From: Euwallacea fornicatus
Taxonomy: Eukaryota > Arthropoda > Insecta > Coleoptera > Curculionidae
Direction: 5' to 3'
Length of the DNA: 64,000 bases
Assembly (NCBI RefSeq): GCF_040115645.1
Contig: NC_089549.1
Coordinates: 1,984,001-2,048,000, forward strand
Part shown: piece after piece, positions 35,946 through 48,206 of the stretch
How positions within the stretch are numbered: the first letter of the stretch is position 1
How the letters are laid out: every line of letters starts with the position of its first letter
Notes under the pieces: model-generated
Told to the model about the DNA's origin: nothing
Database searches by the model: none
What the model saw: only the letters and a program-made list of their open reading frames with translations
Made by a program: the position numbers and the translations under genes

Positions 35946-38256
35946 TTTTATTTGTAGTATAATTCCTAAGAATTTTTATAGGAATTAATAGGATAAAAAT
36001 ATGGTCTTATCAAAAGCTTAACCAACGCTACATTGTATTTAGATATGATTAACATCTTGATATCTAATCCACCTCATTGCTTGTTAACTCGTTTTTGAGT
36101 GTTTTTATTTAACAAATCACGCGGCATTAATAATGTGGCTGACATTAGGGGAAATAGAGAAAAATTTGAACGAGTTTCTTATGAGAAAAATGTTGTTTGT
36201 GTGAGAATATTGTATTGAAGTACGCGAAATGTATTATCTCACTTTAAGATAGGATTATTGCCCTTTATTTCGCGCAATGGCAGATACGCTTCCTGAACTT
36301 ACAGTCCGATAAATAAATAAATAGACGCAGTTTCTCATTATCGTATTTTATTCGTTTTCGCGCAGGCGAACATAGACATTCCCTTATCGATATCACCCTA
36401 TTTGCTCACTAATAACTGTAAAATTACTCATATTCCAAAAATATTCCCTGGTGCTATCTTCTTTGTATAATCGCATGTTCATTTCATAAAAACAACATTT
36501 ATCAATTATGAAAAGTTCCGGGTCACTCTTAAAGAAATATCCATTTTCAAAGTCAGTTTCTTTCAAATCTAATGGAGCAGAAATTTAAGTCGTGGCATTG
36601 CCCTTTGGCAATAAATGCAAGTTTAAGGCAGTTGCCAATTGCCACAGCAGTCAGTTTAGTTGGGAAAATGGCGTGTCAGTCAAGTATTCAACAGTTGAAA
36701 TTTCCTTTAAAATATCACTTACATTCAGTTAAACCCTCGGAAAATTGAAATATAATATTCCGATGAAAATCGACGCGGTCCCAATTGCCGTGTTGGCGCG
36801 GATGATCCAAGATTTTCATATCATAAACATTCAAGTATCAAATTCGTAATTAAAGCGACCAAGATTGAAATGCTTGAAAAAATGATTGAAACTTCGCTTC
36901 ATCTAGCAAGTCATTAAGATATGTAAATACTTAAGTAAAACCGAATTTTAATTCCCAATATCTTATCAAAAAACTCCTGATATCTCAAAAATATGCTCAT
37001 TAAAAAAAAACATACAGATTTGCAATTTCGACATTTAACCCTTAATTCTAAAGCATCAGCAGGGAAACCATGGCCCCAACCGTAAAATTAGTAAACGCTG
37101 TGAGGAGGGCCAAAGTAATTAATCTCTGTGATATGGACATCCATCGCCACATCACACTTTCCATTACAAAAAAAAAAATAAATTGCCCACTGCTTCTGCT
37201 AAACAGATCGATAAAAAATGCATTAAAAAAGTCTGTAAAAATCCAAAAAAGGGGAGATTTTCTGGATTAAATATGAACCAATTTATTAAATCAACATTTA
37301 ATATTTAACTTTAAGGACCCTCGCAAACAAGCCCCAGAAAAATTAGTGTGGGTCGTCATATACATTAATCCCGTTCACTGTGTGGGCACGCACGTATGAC
37401 TTTAAGCCACTTAAGCAATAAACTAAAACTATCAGCTGACCAAAAGTTTATATTCTGCAGTCATGGCTGTAGAAACACCGTTACCACTCCAAACTTCCCA
37501 TTAGTTTAATTAAGCAAATTTGTACAGCTTAAAAGTGATTAATCTCTGCAACATGGAGATTGCAGAGATCGAAACCTCCATTAAAATAAAGGAAGAAATT
37601 CACTACCAGTGTTAAAAAGTTAATTGCAAAATAGACCTATCCTAACCCCGTCCAACAAGACCCATAAAAGGGCTAGCTGGAAAAGAGGGCAACGGACATC
37701 TGGATCGTCGTTTCCAGCCGTTCCGCTAAACTACTGAACTTGAATCCAGCGTCCAAAGTGCGCACAGTCTGGATTCACCTTCCGTGGGACCTGTTCCAGG
37801 ACAGTGTGCGAACTTTGGATTCGGTTACAAACACGCGGAGTTGGAAGTTTGGTTGTTTTGTAAATATCACAAACTCTCTCGTGAGATCGTGCGAATAATA
37901 GTTGGAAATTTCGTTCCAGACAGCTGGGTTTCCTGCTTGTTGCGAGATGGAATCGATGTAAATTATAAAGGTATACTTAGCTTCAATTAGGATTGTTATT
38001 TAGTTAAATTGGTTGTTAATAAAATAGGTTTAAATTGATTGGAAAGGTGTGAAAATTCGAGCTCGCTTAGGACAATTAATTGACAATGGAAGAAATCAAT
38101 ATTAGTTTTCGTTATTGCATTAAAAATGGAAAGCAGAATATTACAAGGGCAAAGTCAAGTTCATAAATTAATCCGCCAATATATCATATTTATATACCAT
38201 ATCTAATTCCTCTGGTGCTATGAATTCGTGATTGAAGTTCACTGTGCTTCATAGAG
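35946..38256. other. non-coding stretch with one hairpin
   Basis: No gene recognised. Two stretches (about 37108-37142 and 37538-37560) share GTRATTAATCTCTG and may be a degenerate duplication. A hairpin lies at 37749-37826, listed separately. Confidence 0.4.
37749..37826. other. imperfect hairpin of about 78 nt
   Basis: TCCAAAGTGCGCACAGT (about 37749) pairs with the reverse complement of the right arm, TCCAAAGTTCGCACACTGT, around a loop of roughly 30 nt. It sits in a local GC-richer patch. Size and pairing would suit a small-RNA precursor, but chance or a decayed transposon end are equally possible. Confidence 0.35.
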
Positions 38257-38800
38257 TTGATTAATCACTTTAGCGTTCATTCGATTTCTTTCTTCGCTCG
38301 GAGAAATTCATAGATATTCTATTACAGACAACGATTTACATCCACTGGTCATTTATTACAAAGTTTCACCGAGTTGAAATTTTAAATTTCTTCCTTTCTT
38401 CTTCAAATCTACAGTATGTCTATTTGTCCTGGACCGTATTGATTAATGGAATCTCCGCTCCTTTCGGAGGCCTTTATGGATGTTATTCTCACCATTGATT
38501 TGCAGCCACATATCATTATTCACAAAACCTCACCTTGTTTGAATTTTTCAATTTAAGTTTATAAGTCCATATTTTCCACCTTGAATTTACAGTTGGGCTA
38601 TTATTTGTCCTTGATAGGGTTGATTAATGGATTCCCTTCGGGCATTCCATTCCTTGTAGAAGGCCCTCGAAGAAATAGAATGACTGACATATTGTGTTTC
38701 GTTTCTGTTAATAAGTATTCTGAGACCGTTTGTGCCTTTAAACCTGATTCTCAGCTTCAAGAATAGGAATAAAGATCGATAACTGAAAATACAGTTTTCG
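38257..38800. repeat. ~181-bp degenerate tandem repeat, about three copies
   Basis: The core word TTGATTAAT(GGA) recurs at 38257, 38439 and 38620, spaced 182 and 181 bp. Copies 2 and 3 also share the preceding CTACAGT / TTTACAGT and CTATTTGTCCT / TTATTTGTCCTT and the following C-rich segment. Copy 1 is more diverged. No coding capacity. It is satellite-like, with the total array length uncertain. Confidence 0.6.
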
Positions 38801-39383
38801 CAAATTCTTATCGAACTTAAAACTCATTTGATACGATGAGATGTGAGTTTTCATTCGAGAATGGACTATAAAGTGCAAACTGGCTCCAGCTTAGTCTACT
38901 TATAGAAGTTGTTATCATAAAGAGGTTTTAATTTGTAGAAAAGTCTCACATTCGTGCTATTGTGAATTTATGACTTTCTCTAGCAGCTACATTTACACCA
39001 GCTCTTAATAATTTTATCCTCGATGTCCCCTTTTGATGATCAAGCTTTTCAACTTTATACAGTTGTAAGCGACACTTCAGAACTTTTGATTTCCTGCAAC
39101 AGATTGACTCTTCGAATGGCTCTGTTATTTAGGGTGTCGATTTCTACATTCCATACAATTTCATTTCGTTTTCTAATAGATAGACTTTATGACATTTTAT
39201 TATAGAGTATAGATACTTCTTTCACGAGTACCCTCATCTCCATCAAAACCCATCGTCATCCACGATTCTAAATCAGGCAACCAAAAGATTAACGGCTTTT
39301 CCAACTTAAGGGCTGAGAAGCCCTCGCATTTTTCAAATAATGCATGAATCCCATATTTTAGGATTTTTAAAGATTCAGATGTA
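38801..39383. other. non-coding stretch, nothing assigned
   Basis: AT-rich spacer between the tandem repeat and the mariner. No signal recognised. Confidence 0.35.
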
Positions 39384-40273
39384 CGAGGTTAGTTCCAGAA
39401 GTGCCCCACTTGAAACTTAATGGAAAAACATTTTTTTTTTAATTTTCCGCGATGTTATATGCTCTGTTTATAGTAAGAAGCTTTTTGAATGTTTTTTTGA
39501 ATTTGAATGTTTCAAAATAACCATCAACCTCGGACTCCACCTCTTCATTATTGATAAACGTCTGTCCACCAAGCCATTTTTTCAAGTTTAGAAAATAATC
39601 TGAGGGGGCTAAATCTGGCGAGTACGGTGGCTCAGGAAAACATTCAAAATCAAGTTGATTGATTTTGGCCATCGCGATGACGGAAGTGTGGGCTGAAGCG
39701 TTATCTTGATAAAACGTGACTTTTTCCTTTAGGGAGATGGTGAAATTATCCCAAAAACTGACGCCATCACATTTTCTGCAGATGGAACGGTTTTTGCCTT
39801 CTTCGGAGGCGATTCCCCCCTATGATTCTATTGTTTTGATTGCTTTTTTTTATTTCAGGTGTGAAACGATTAACCCATGTTTCATCCATGGTTATGAATC
39901 GACGCCAAAACTCGGCTTTATTGTTGCGAAACTTCACCAGACACTCCTTTGAAACATCCTAATGGCTCTATTTTTGTCCATCTTGCGCACAACTTTCTCA
40001 TATCAAATTTTTCGGTCTACTTTTTGAAATGCTTATCTTCCAGTACAGTATTGTGGATTTTCACCGCAATTTCTGGAGTGGTCAAATCTGTAGTGTCATC
40101 GGGTCGACCACACTGAGTTCGTCTTGGCAGCTCGCACGACCGTGTTTAAACTTTGCCACCCGATATGTTACAATTGTTAATGAAGGACCAGATTCCCCCA
40201 GAGGAAAATCTAATTCCTCTTTGTTGTTAGATGGGCTGCGGCCCATCAAATGAGAGTATTGAATTTTTTCCAT
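39384..40273 (-). pseudogene. mariner element with near-complete but broken transposase
   Basis: Read on the minus strand, the transposase starts at about 40273 (MEKIQYSHLMG). It continues with the HTH-region words SGPSLTIVTYRVAKFKHGRA, reaches the first catalytic block (ITMDETWVNRF-like, about 39890, in a shifted frame), then FYQDNASAHTSVIAMAK (second D) and CFPEPPYSPDLAPSDYF (third D, DD34D spacing). It ends at 39439 after LKKWLGGQTFINNEEV. Several frame changes occur between 40100 and 39720, so it is dead. The 3' terminal repeat CGAGGTTAGTTCCAGAAGT begins at 39384 after TA, matching the 10604 element. The 5' terminal repeat was not found, so that end may be deleted. Confidence 0.8.
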
Positions 40274-42028
40274 GTTCACAAAACAAACACATAGCACCTT
40301 GAGACATAAGCTTTTCAAAGTTAGGTCTTTGTAAGCAAATTTTTGAAAAAAAAGTAAGTTAAAAGTCCTGTGACTCATGGAGACTGAATTTCGTAACGTC
40401 TAGGGCTGATGCAAAACGGATCAACTGTCCAAACATGCACTGGATAGAACCAACGATCTGTGAACAATGCATTTGCCTAATAAGTTTATAACTATGTTCA
40501 TTGAATAAAATATTTATTTTTAAGTTCCAGTATGTTCGAATCTGTCTTTAAGCGAAAAAGAGTCCCTTCACATTAAGTCAGTACCCCCAAGCAATTTTCT
40601 GAAATATGTTCATTATCCCCTGCATTCTTTATTTGTTAAATTTCAGAGTTTTAAAGGAGCTGCAGGAGTTTCAGAGTGAAACTTCAGAGAAAACAAATAT
40701 TGTGCGTTGTGGTTCACAACGTCCTCACTATTAGTTAAGGAATTTTCTAGGCAGGAAAACAAATCCATTTACCTCCAACATATTTCTTCATTATCCAGTG
40801 AATTCCAGCTCGTGCAGTTAATCAGGGCAAAGCTTAAAATTCCGCAACAACACTTCTTAATTTGTTTCTCTGTGCTTTAGTTAAAATCGATACTTGATTA
40901 ACAAAGCACTCACAGCCTGGCACAGTAACAAAACTTTGAACCTCAAAATCTTAGGGAACTTTCAACTCTAGGAACCTCATCCAGATCGGGAGAGAAAAAC
41001 ATTTTCTCGAGCTCCCCGACGGCTGTCATTTCAATTTACCAGACATCTTAACTGGAGTGTTATCTGTTAACGATTGGATTTAGTGCCAATAGGTCTGTAG
41101 GCAATAAACCTTCGGTTTCGGGAAATACAGTTAGACACAGATCAGAAAATCAATTTCGGAGTTTTAATTAAAATCTACTCAATGGCAGGAGTGTCCACTG
41201 TCGATTAAGAGTCGGTAACCCTTATTCTGATTTACAGAGCTCCAAATTACAGCAAATGTTGCTTTTTCTAACTGTTCCGGGCAGTTCGGCGCAATTGACT
41301 TCAGGCACATGCAAAATCTCTTGCGAATCTCTAATAGAGAAACAATTTACGTCTAAGAATAACATCTTTACTCACAGAAACGTGTCGTAATTTTATAAAA
41401 TTAATCAGATGAAATTGCATTCACTGGATGTCGAGAAGTTCTATTTTTACACTTTCTACGCACTTTTCTTTATGGGAGACTCGATGGAATTGTGTCCAAT
41501 AGCATGCTTTACGTAAAACTAGGTTTTAGATATTCAAATTTTTTCGGAACTGTCCAGTAATTCCCATGAGGGTTCAATTTTTTTTACTAGCCGTTGGACA
41601 TTGTCCGAAACGACCGAACATTATCATCATAAATTAAGAAAATCTGAAGGCCGTAAATTTAGCTCCCTTGCACATTAAATCGATTTTTCGTTGTCTATGC
41701 AATAAGTCATGCTCTATAAAAGGTGAGTGCTCCGAAGCAACTGATGTAAAAATATCCGGACCTATATCACTCTAACGTAACACATATCCACTGGAGAAAG
41801 TGCTTTAAAGCCCTTGAGGCCCATTCAAACCTGGGAAATAGGAGAATCCTATCGAGTATTCCGAGTTATGTTGTAAAGTTTTCAATAAACTTGAGTCGAA
41901 GTTTCTCCCGGATTTATGGCACACAAGAGGATGATTTCCGGTGTTAATTGAGGTGGTTTGTTTTCTTGACTGGATGGTTTCCACATGGAACTTGAAAAGA
42001 ATGAAATTACCTACTTTTAAACGATATA
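40274..42028. other. non-coding stretch, nothing assigned
   Basis: No protein or repeat recognised. The upper part may contain the lost 5' end of the mariner. Confidence 0.35.
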
Positions 42029-42680
42029 CCGGGTGGTCCCTAGCAGTGTTCCAACATTTAATCCGACATAAAATTAGAAAATAATCTGAAGGGTTCAAAT
42101 CCGGAGGTCGGGGCGGCCACGAATAGCCTTGGACGACTGTTCCCTTTATGTCATTACTTATACAGGGTGATCCATTTTTTTTGTAGCAGGACTTTAACAG
42201 TTGATAGAAAACTTATTTTAAGCTGAAAATTTCATATCGCCATAGGCCCGTAAACGATCCGTTTTAAAAATACTGGGCGTTGAAATCTTAAAGACATTTT
42301 CGATTATTTTTTCTAATACTCAAACCTCAGGAGATATTTAAACCAAATTTGGTGTACAGCATCACGTTGTATGCTTATGTATTCAGTAATAATGACACGG
42401 CCCACGAGCAAGCAGTGCCGGAGTTGTGGGGTTTTACTACCGCGAAGTCCAATAAATGACTAATACTACTATTTCAATAAATTTTTCTTTAAGTAAAAGA
42501 GGAATATACTGGTTGGACTACTGTGGCAGTGAAATGAAAAAAAAGTTTTATTTTCCTTTATATCTAACACCCTGCACTTGCAAAACTACGCACCAACATA
42601 CGTTTATACAACACTTTCGTCTTAGAACGGTCCAGGTCATTAACTCCTTAAATATCGGAACGCCCCTAGGAACCACCCTA
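42029..42680 (-). mobile_element. 652-bp TIR element, relative of 11706-12351
   Basis: The left end CCGGGTGGTCCCTAGCAGTG and the reversed right end TAGGGTGGTTCCTAGGGGCG, with TA on both sides. Just inside the left end, the minus strand keeps a transposase C-terminal scrap, PPDLNPSDYFLILCR (about 42061-42105). That is the third-catalytic block of a mariner-like enzyme. A second end-like word (TATACAGGGTGATCC) at about 42160 suggests another element nested inside. Confidence 0.7.
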
Positions 42681-44170
42681 TATAAACGCGTTATTTATTA
42701 GCTAATGTGAGAAAACAAGTATTTTCGCTTTGCTATTTTCCTTCAAACGTGTGTAAAATTCGGATAGGGATTGAATGTAAAATATGAGTCAGCGGAGCGA
42801 AATAGAAATCGCAGTTTGGGAATGAAAATCAGTAGTGTGAAAAACCAAAGCGTGAACACCGTAATTGATTTTATTCATCATTTAGCCAATTTTTCTTTCA
42901 GAAGATCAATCCGATTCAGATAAACGCTTCCGGCAAGAATTGTAATTATAAACTGACTTTGAGACTCGCTTCATTGTAAATTTATCCGCCAAGTTACCAA
43001 ATTTAATGAAAATTGACACCAACATATCTAGAAAATGGTGATAGATCCAAGGAGTATGTGAAAACAGAAAGTGGACATTCAAATCAAATTTTACTTCAAT
43101 CTTCAATCCACTTGGTGGTTTTCACTCTCGGACTGTACCGTAAACCGACTTTTACCCATCGCAAGTGCCGGTCTATGTCAAACATTGTGCGACGTAAGTG
43201 ACACATGTCGATCACGTGATAAATATGGGCATTGTGACTGGTCAGGAGCAGCCTCTAGTAGCGTTATGAAATTTGTGCATTAACGAAAAGCTATGCAGTA
43301 ATGGAGGTCATTATTGAATCACTTCATACAAATTAAACGAACGTATTAATGCCTAGTCGACGGAACTTTCCTTTTAAACATTAATGTGTCCAATTTGTAA
43401 GGGAACCTTCCTGTGATTCTTATAAAGCACGAAATTCTTCAATTCACTTAGCACAAAATCTCTAAAAATGGTTTGAAGACGATGCACGATATAAACTCAA
43501 TCCTCTTAAATCCTAAAAACCTTGATTTCTATTTATCAATCTGAACCCTTTCGAAAACGGTTCAAAAACCTAATTTGGAGCTTGAAACGGGACACTTTCA
43601 CCTTTGGAGGCTCACGACTGGCTCCAATAAGGCAGTTACCATAATAGAGCTAAGCTCTAATGGCTCCTCGTAAGCTCTATCTTTTATCGAGGCGAAATTG
43701 CATTCGTCTCTTATTGAAAGGAAGATACTTTTATAGAGCTATAAGAGTTTATTTAAAAATCAATAATTAATAGTAATTATTATTGAATTTGGTTTGAGTG
43801 CTGACTTAGGGAATGTTGGAAGACAACTGAGAAAGCAGGAATCTGGCAATAACATTCACCCTTCACTAAGGGCTCGCACGAAAACCCTTATTAATGTTTT
43901 GGTGACGAATCTCCGAGTATCTCCAGAACTTAGGAAAGTATTGCTATAAGATTGAAAATTACCAAAATTGAGGTGTACTGAATGTCTCGTATTGTTGCAG
44001 GATGCTGCAACGAAATGGTGTAAAATAACATTTTCTTCTTGATATTTTAGTTTGGCCTTTATGAAAATCTTTGTCGTGAAGGAGGAATTCCGATTCAGAT
44101 ACATACAAATACGAACCCAAATCAATTTTGGAACCCAAGATATGTATCAAAAACTTTAATTAAACCTATA
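42681..44170. other. non-coding stretch, nothing assigned
   Basis: A frame at 43071-43283 (+) ends with four cysteines (CQTLCDVSDTC…GHC). It resembles a small disulfide peptide but has no signal peptide and overlaps another frame, so no call is made. The minus-strand frames at 43856-44150 have no motif. Confidence 0.35.
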
Positions 44171-44869
44171 CAGGGTGTTTCAGAACTACGGCATCAAATT
44201 TCTAAGGATTATTCGGTGTGACAATAGAAACATCTGAGTCTAAAAACCCGTGTCCATAAATATCCCCCTGAAGCACTACGACCTTATAATGCTTTAAAAC
44301 AATTACGTGCAAGAATTTGCCATATTGAGATTTAGTACGTTAATTTTTTTGTTCGAAACTACGAAAATAGTTGAAATTATTGTCCTTGAACTTCATTAGT
44401 TCAGGCGACATTGGAACGGCAGAGATGGCCCGGCTCGGTGGCCCCCTAGGTCACCCGATCTAATACCTTCAGATTTCTTTCTGTGGCAACATGTAAAGTT
44501 TCTGGTTGATGAAACGTTAGTGGAAACGAGTCAAGACTTGAATGCACGAATCACTGCGGCAATTGAAAGCGTTCAAAATGATTATCATATCTCTAGTCAA
44601 ATCCGTAGACAACGTCGTTTAAACTGGTGCAACGAAGTTTAAAGACGACATTTTGCACAATTACTGTAGTGTTATTTTGTACAAATTAATTAAAATGAAA
44701 CGTACTAAAACTGAATAAAAACATGTTCGTACATAATTGTCTTAGATCATCATAACGCCGTAGCGCCTTAGGGAGACATGTACGAGCAAGTGTTCTTATG
44801 CTCCGATATATTCTATCGGTGCACTGAATAATTCCTAGAAATTTGATTCCATAGTTCTGAAACGCCCTG
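44171..44869 (+). mobile_element. 699-bp DNA transposon with 48-bp TIRs and transposase tail
   Basis: The first 20 bases, CAGGGTGTTTCAGAACTACG and reversed CAGGGCGTTTCAGAACTATG, begin a 48-bp terminal repeat with about six mismatches. TA flanks both ends. On the plus strand about 44406-44640 reads GPARWPPRSPDLIPSDFFLW and QHVKFLVDETLVETSQDLNA, the C-terminal catalytic block of an IS630/mariner-superfamily transposase, ending in a TAA. The rest of the enzyme is deleted, so it is non-autonomous. Confidence 0.8.
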
Positions 44870-45405
44870 TATAAATTTTACCACCTCTCGACCTGAACTT
44901 ATACCTTACATGAACGTCACGTGGTTACGTCGTTCCAGTCGCTCTTTACGTGACATTTCACGATTAGAGAGGAAAAACCTTTTCATCGCTAAGTCCCCGA
45001 ACGACCACCATTTCAAAGTTCACAAATCTATATCTACAAGTAGACAATAAACCTCTAAAAATGGGAGAACAACCGCAACCCCAGAAGCTGAAGCCAATAC
45101 CCAACAAATATAAATTTTTATTTGGAGGGGTAGCAGCTAAAGCTTCGAACATAAATTAGCTTTAACGAACCAAAACACCAAAGCTGAGTGGTCTCACATA
45201 GGAATGTTGGGAACTTGCGGTATCCACCCCATGGACTTGTTGAAAAATCGAATGCAGATGAGCGGTGAGGACGGAAGAGCAAGAGAACGTGAAACATCTA
45301 TCCAACTTATGGCTTCCGCAGTACGAAAAGAAGGATTCTTAGTCCTTTATAGCAGACTTTCAGCAGGACTGTTAACACAGGCTACATATACCACAACCAG
45401 ATTAG

Positions 45406-46975
45406 GTTAGTAAATGGCGTTGGTATACTTCATTAATATCCCCTCTCTAAATTGCTTATCATCGGACTGACAACATACAGGGTTTCATTTGCCGCGACTC
45501 CCCCCCCTCCCCCCTTCGAAGCTATGTAGGAAAAATGTGGCACGATATGACTGACATTTAAAATTACGAGTTGCTTTGTCCCCCTTCGTTTATTTCCGTT
45601 AACATATAGCAGAGACTTGCAGGGGTTAGTATTGAATCGAATGTACGGGATAAAGCTGTTGCAGCTCAGGACGTGACAGGGGTGAAATGAAATGTTATTG
45701 AATTTGCAACAGGGCTTCATGGTATTTCAATATAACTAAAATGGGGCCTGTGTTTTTCCCCTTGCTAATAAGCTAACCCGATCACGAAAACTTTATAAAA
45801 GTAGTCTAGAAACCTTTACAATGGCACATATGCACAAGTGCAGTTGCCAGGCTGATCAGGAGGAGTTCCTCCTAACTAAGTTTATATGTATAAAACGTGT
45901 CCGTATAACATTGCTGAAGTCCATATAAATATGAAACTTAAAATGAAACATGAAACGTACTGCTGTGAGATATAATGGAAAGTTTCTCGTTTAAAGTGCC
46001 ATGCGAGAATAAAATGTTAAACAGAAATCTTATAAAGCAAAGTTGTTTTACAGGATAGTTTTTGCTTCTATGATATTATACACAATAAAATAAAATAGAG
46101 GACAGAGACGACGAACATAGGGAAATATGTTCCATGAAATAATCCAGATTTTCCACGGTCAGATTCTCATCGTGACAACCCTTTTTTCTATACGGTTGTA
46201 GATCTTTCTATCATCAATGAATTAAGTAATTCATCATCACAGACGTGGCTTCACGTATCTCCCGAACAACTTTGATGCAGAGAGGATGAAGAGAGAATTA
46301 AAAAAACAGAATGATGAATAGTAACGGGAATAATAAAGACTCGAATGAAACAATAAAGTGAACAAATAGAAATAGAAAGATAATTATTTTCGCAGTTCTC
46401 TGGGAGGAAACCATAGGGGTGAGAGGTAAACAACAGAAGAAGGCGAGTCAAAACGGAAACAAGGGTCGAGGACAGAGATAGTCGAAACAAAACATCCAAG
46501 GTAAAACAGGATCATGATGGTGAGGAAAATGAAAACAAAGAGGAGAAGCAATGACAGAAATACTTGACGTGAAGTAAATCTCTGACGAACGAATGGAGGA
46601 TCAGGAAACGTTAATTATTCTCTTCAGAGCTTTTGAGCAACAACAACGAGAAGTACCAAAATGGGACTAAAAGATAAAAAAATGAAAACAATAAAAGGGT
46701 GAGTGTACTCGAGTGACCAATAATAAAAAGGTTCAAAACGAAAGATATAAAAGTGTAATGAAAAACAACTTAATCCATAAAAAGACCATTTTTGGCACAG
46801 AGTTCGTCTTAGATTTGTGGACATATATCGATGAAGAATGGGAACCGAAATGTGGATTTACGAGGACAAATAGGAGAAATTGTATGTTGGGAAAATACCC
46901 AACACCATTTATTGAGTCTAGACCCCTAAATTATTGTCCACTTGATTGAAACCCAACACCCTTAAGGTATCTATA
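45406..46975. other. first part of pseudogene intron 2
   Basis: It starts with donor GTTAGT. It contains a C-rich run (about 45500-45518) near a transposon-end-like word (ATACAGGGTTTC) and a strongly purine-rich tract at about 46265-46690. The long-looking minus-strand frames here come from that composition. No gene. Confidence 0.5.
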
Positions 46976-47816
46976 CATGTACAGTCGGCCGACCGTCCAT
47001 AATCGGATTGATAGGTACGGCCGGCCACCATTGTCGGATACACACGAACAGTTTCACTTAAGGATTATGGCCTTCAGTTCTATGCCGTTTACGATACAGA
47101 ACTGTTACCATTATGGAATTTGCTATAAACGATCGATTTAGAGCGACAGTTTTCATTCTAAAAAATGTCGCAAAAAGAACGTGCAGCTGGAATAATTGTA
47201 CCATTAGAAGAAAGGCAAAAAAGAAAAAGAAAGAAAATTTCGGTTAAGGACTGGTCACAAAAACGTAGTACCTTGTCACACATGGAATTGACACGGGAGC
47301 TTCGCTGCTCAAGTGCTGCTGACTCAAAAAATCATCTCCGAATCAGTGACGAATGTTTCGTATTTTTATTAAATCTCATCAAACCATATATGGCAAAAAA
47401 AATACAGCAAGAAATATACAGCAGGACCGAAAGCCTGTACCACTTTCAGATACTGCCGATGAATGATCTTAACACAAACAAGAAATGCAAGGGGATTCAT
47501 AACAGTCTTTTACCGTTTTCTCACACTTATCTTTGGAGGGATTTAGAGGCGAAACCCTGTGATATTATCAGATAATTGATTAATAATCCTGACACAGACA
47601 AGGAATGCTCACGTGTACCTATGTATTTATTTACGGTAAAAATTTTGATACGGACTAAAATTTGTACCGGCAAGTCCAAGAACTGATATACGGGACTACA
47701 CACGTCACAATTTCCTTCGTGTATCGGCGGACGACAGGTCCTGACCTGCCGTCTGACTGATCGTGTGTAGTCGATAGCGGCCAGCCGGCTCTGGTCTCTC
47801 CGGCGAACTGTACGTG
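46976..47816 (+). mobile_element. PIF/Harbinger-like element with truncated transposase
   Basis: The ends CATGTACAGTCGGCCG and reversed CACGTACAGTTCGCCG agree at 13 of 16 bases and are flanked by TATA. The plus-strand frame at 47165-47575 begins MSQKERAAGI and contains KDWSQKRSTLSHMELTREL and LRISDECFVFLLNLIKPYM. This is the N-terminal pattern of Harbinger-type (HARBI1-like) transposases, where a W-R-H segment is followed by F…L…V/I-P-I. After KPYMAKK the homology stops and the DDE core is absent, so it is non-autonomous. The gypsy element lies only a few bases beyond its right end. Confidence 0.6.
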
Positions 47817-47821
47817 TATAC

Positions 47822-47825
47822 GTAC
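47822..47825. repeat. target-site duplication, left copy (GTAC)
   Basis: GTAC directly before the left LTR, repeated after the right LTR at 52469-52472. A 4-bp duplication is what 17.6/gypsy-type integrases make. Confidence 0.9.
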
Positions 47826-48195
47826 AATTTTATCGGTGGATCGTGAACATAAAGAAAAATAATTATTTATTTTATAAATAATTTATTGTTCAATGGATTA
47901 CGATCTGAATATATTGAGTTGATTCGGTCACCACATCAGCTTAAGAACTAACTAGAAAAAAACATGCTCGTTTTGAGCCCCTCCCCGAAAATACCATCGT
48001 TAGCCAGACTAATAAATCTGTTGGTCTATGTTATGACTGCAACCAACAAACCCATGTAAGATCCGAATCTCCCTCGGCATCCCTAACATTAGCCTAAGAC
48101 AATTTATGGTCTTCTAAACGTAACACTCGGTCATAGAATTATGTATATGTTTATACCATCAAGGCAATAAGCCTTTATGGGGTGATCATATAACT
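47826..48195 (-). repeat. 3' LTR of the gypsy element
   Basis: 370 bp. On the minus strand it starts AGTTATATGATCACC and ends GATAAAATT, the AGT…ATT termini typical of the 17.6/297 group. It appears identical to the copy at 52099-52468. Confidence 0.93.
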
Positions 48196-48206
48196 CTTCC
48201 CTCCTT
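48196..48206 (-). other. polypurine tract of the gypsy element
   Basis: AAGGAGGGAAG on the minus strand directly before the 3' LTR. It primes plus-strand DNA synthesis. It overlaps the pol stop codon (TAA), which leaves no room for further coding sequence. Confidence 0.85.

Noticed and set aside
43071..43283. Cysteine-containing C-terminal peptide, considered as a neuropeptide or disulfide toxin-like peptide
   Set aside because: No signal peptide, no known cysteine pattern, and a competing frame on the same bases.
45433..45720. 95-codon minus-strand frame with five glycines
   Set aside because: The glycines come from a C-run; no domain; lies inside the pseudogene intron.
46251..46499. 82-codon minus-strand frame
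   Set aside because: Produced by a purine-rich tract; the translation is low-complexity leucine/serine-rich.
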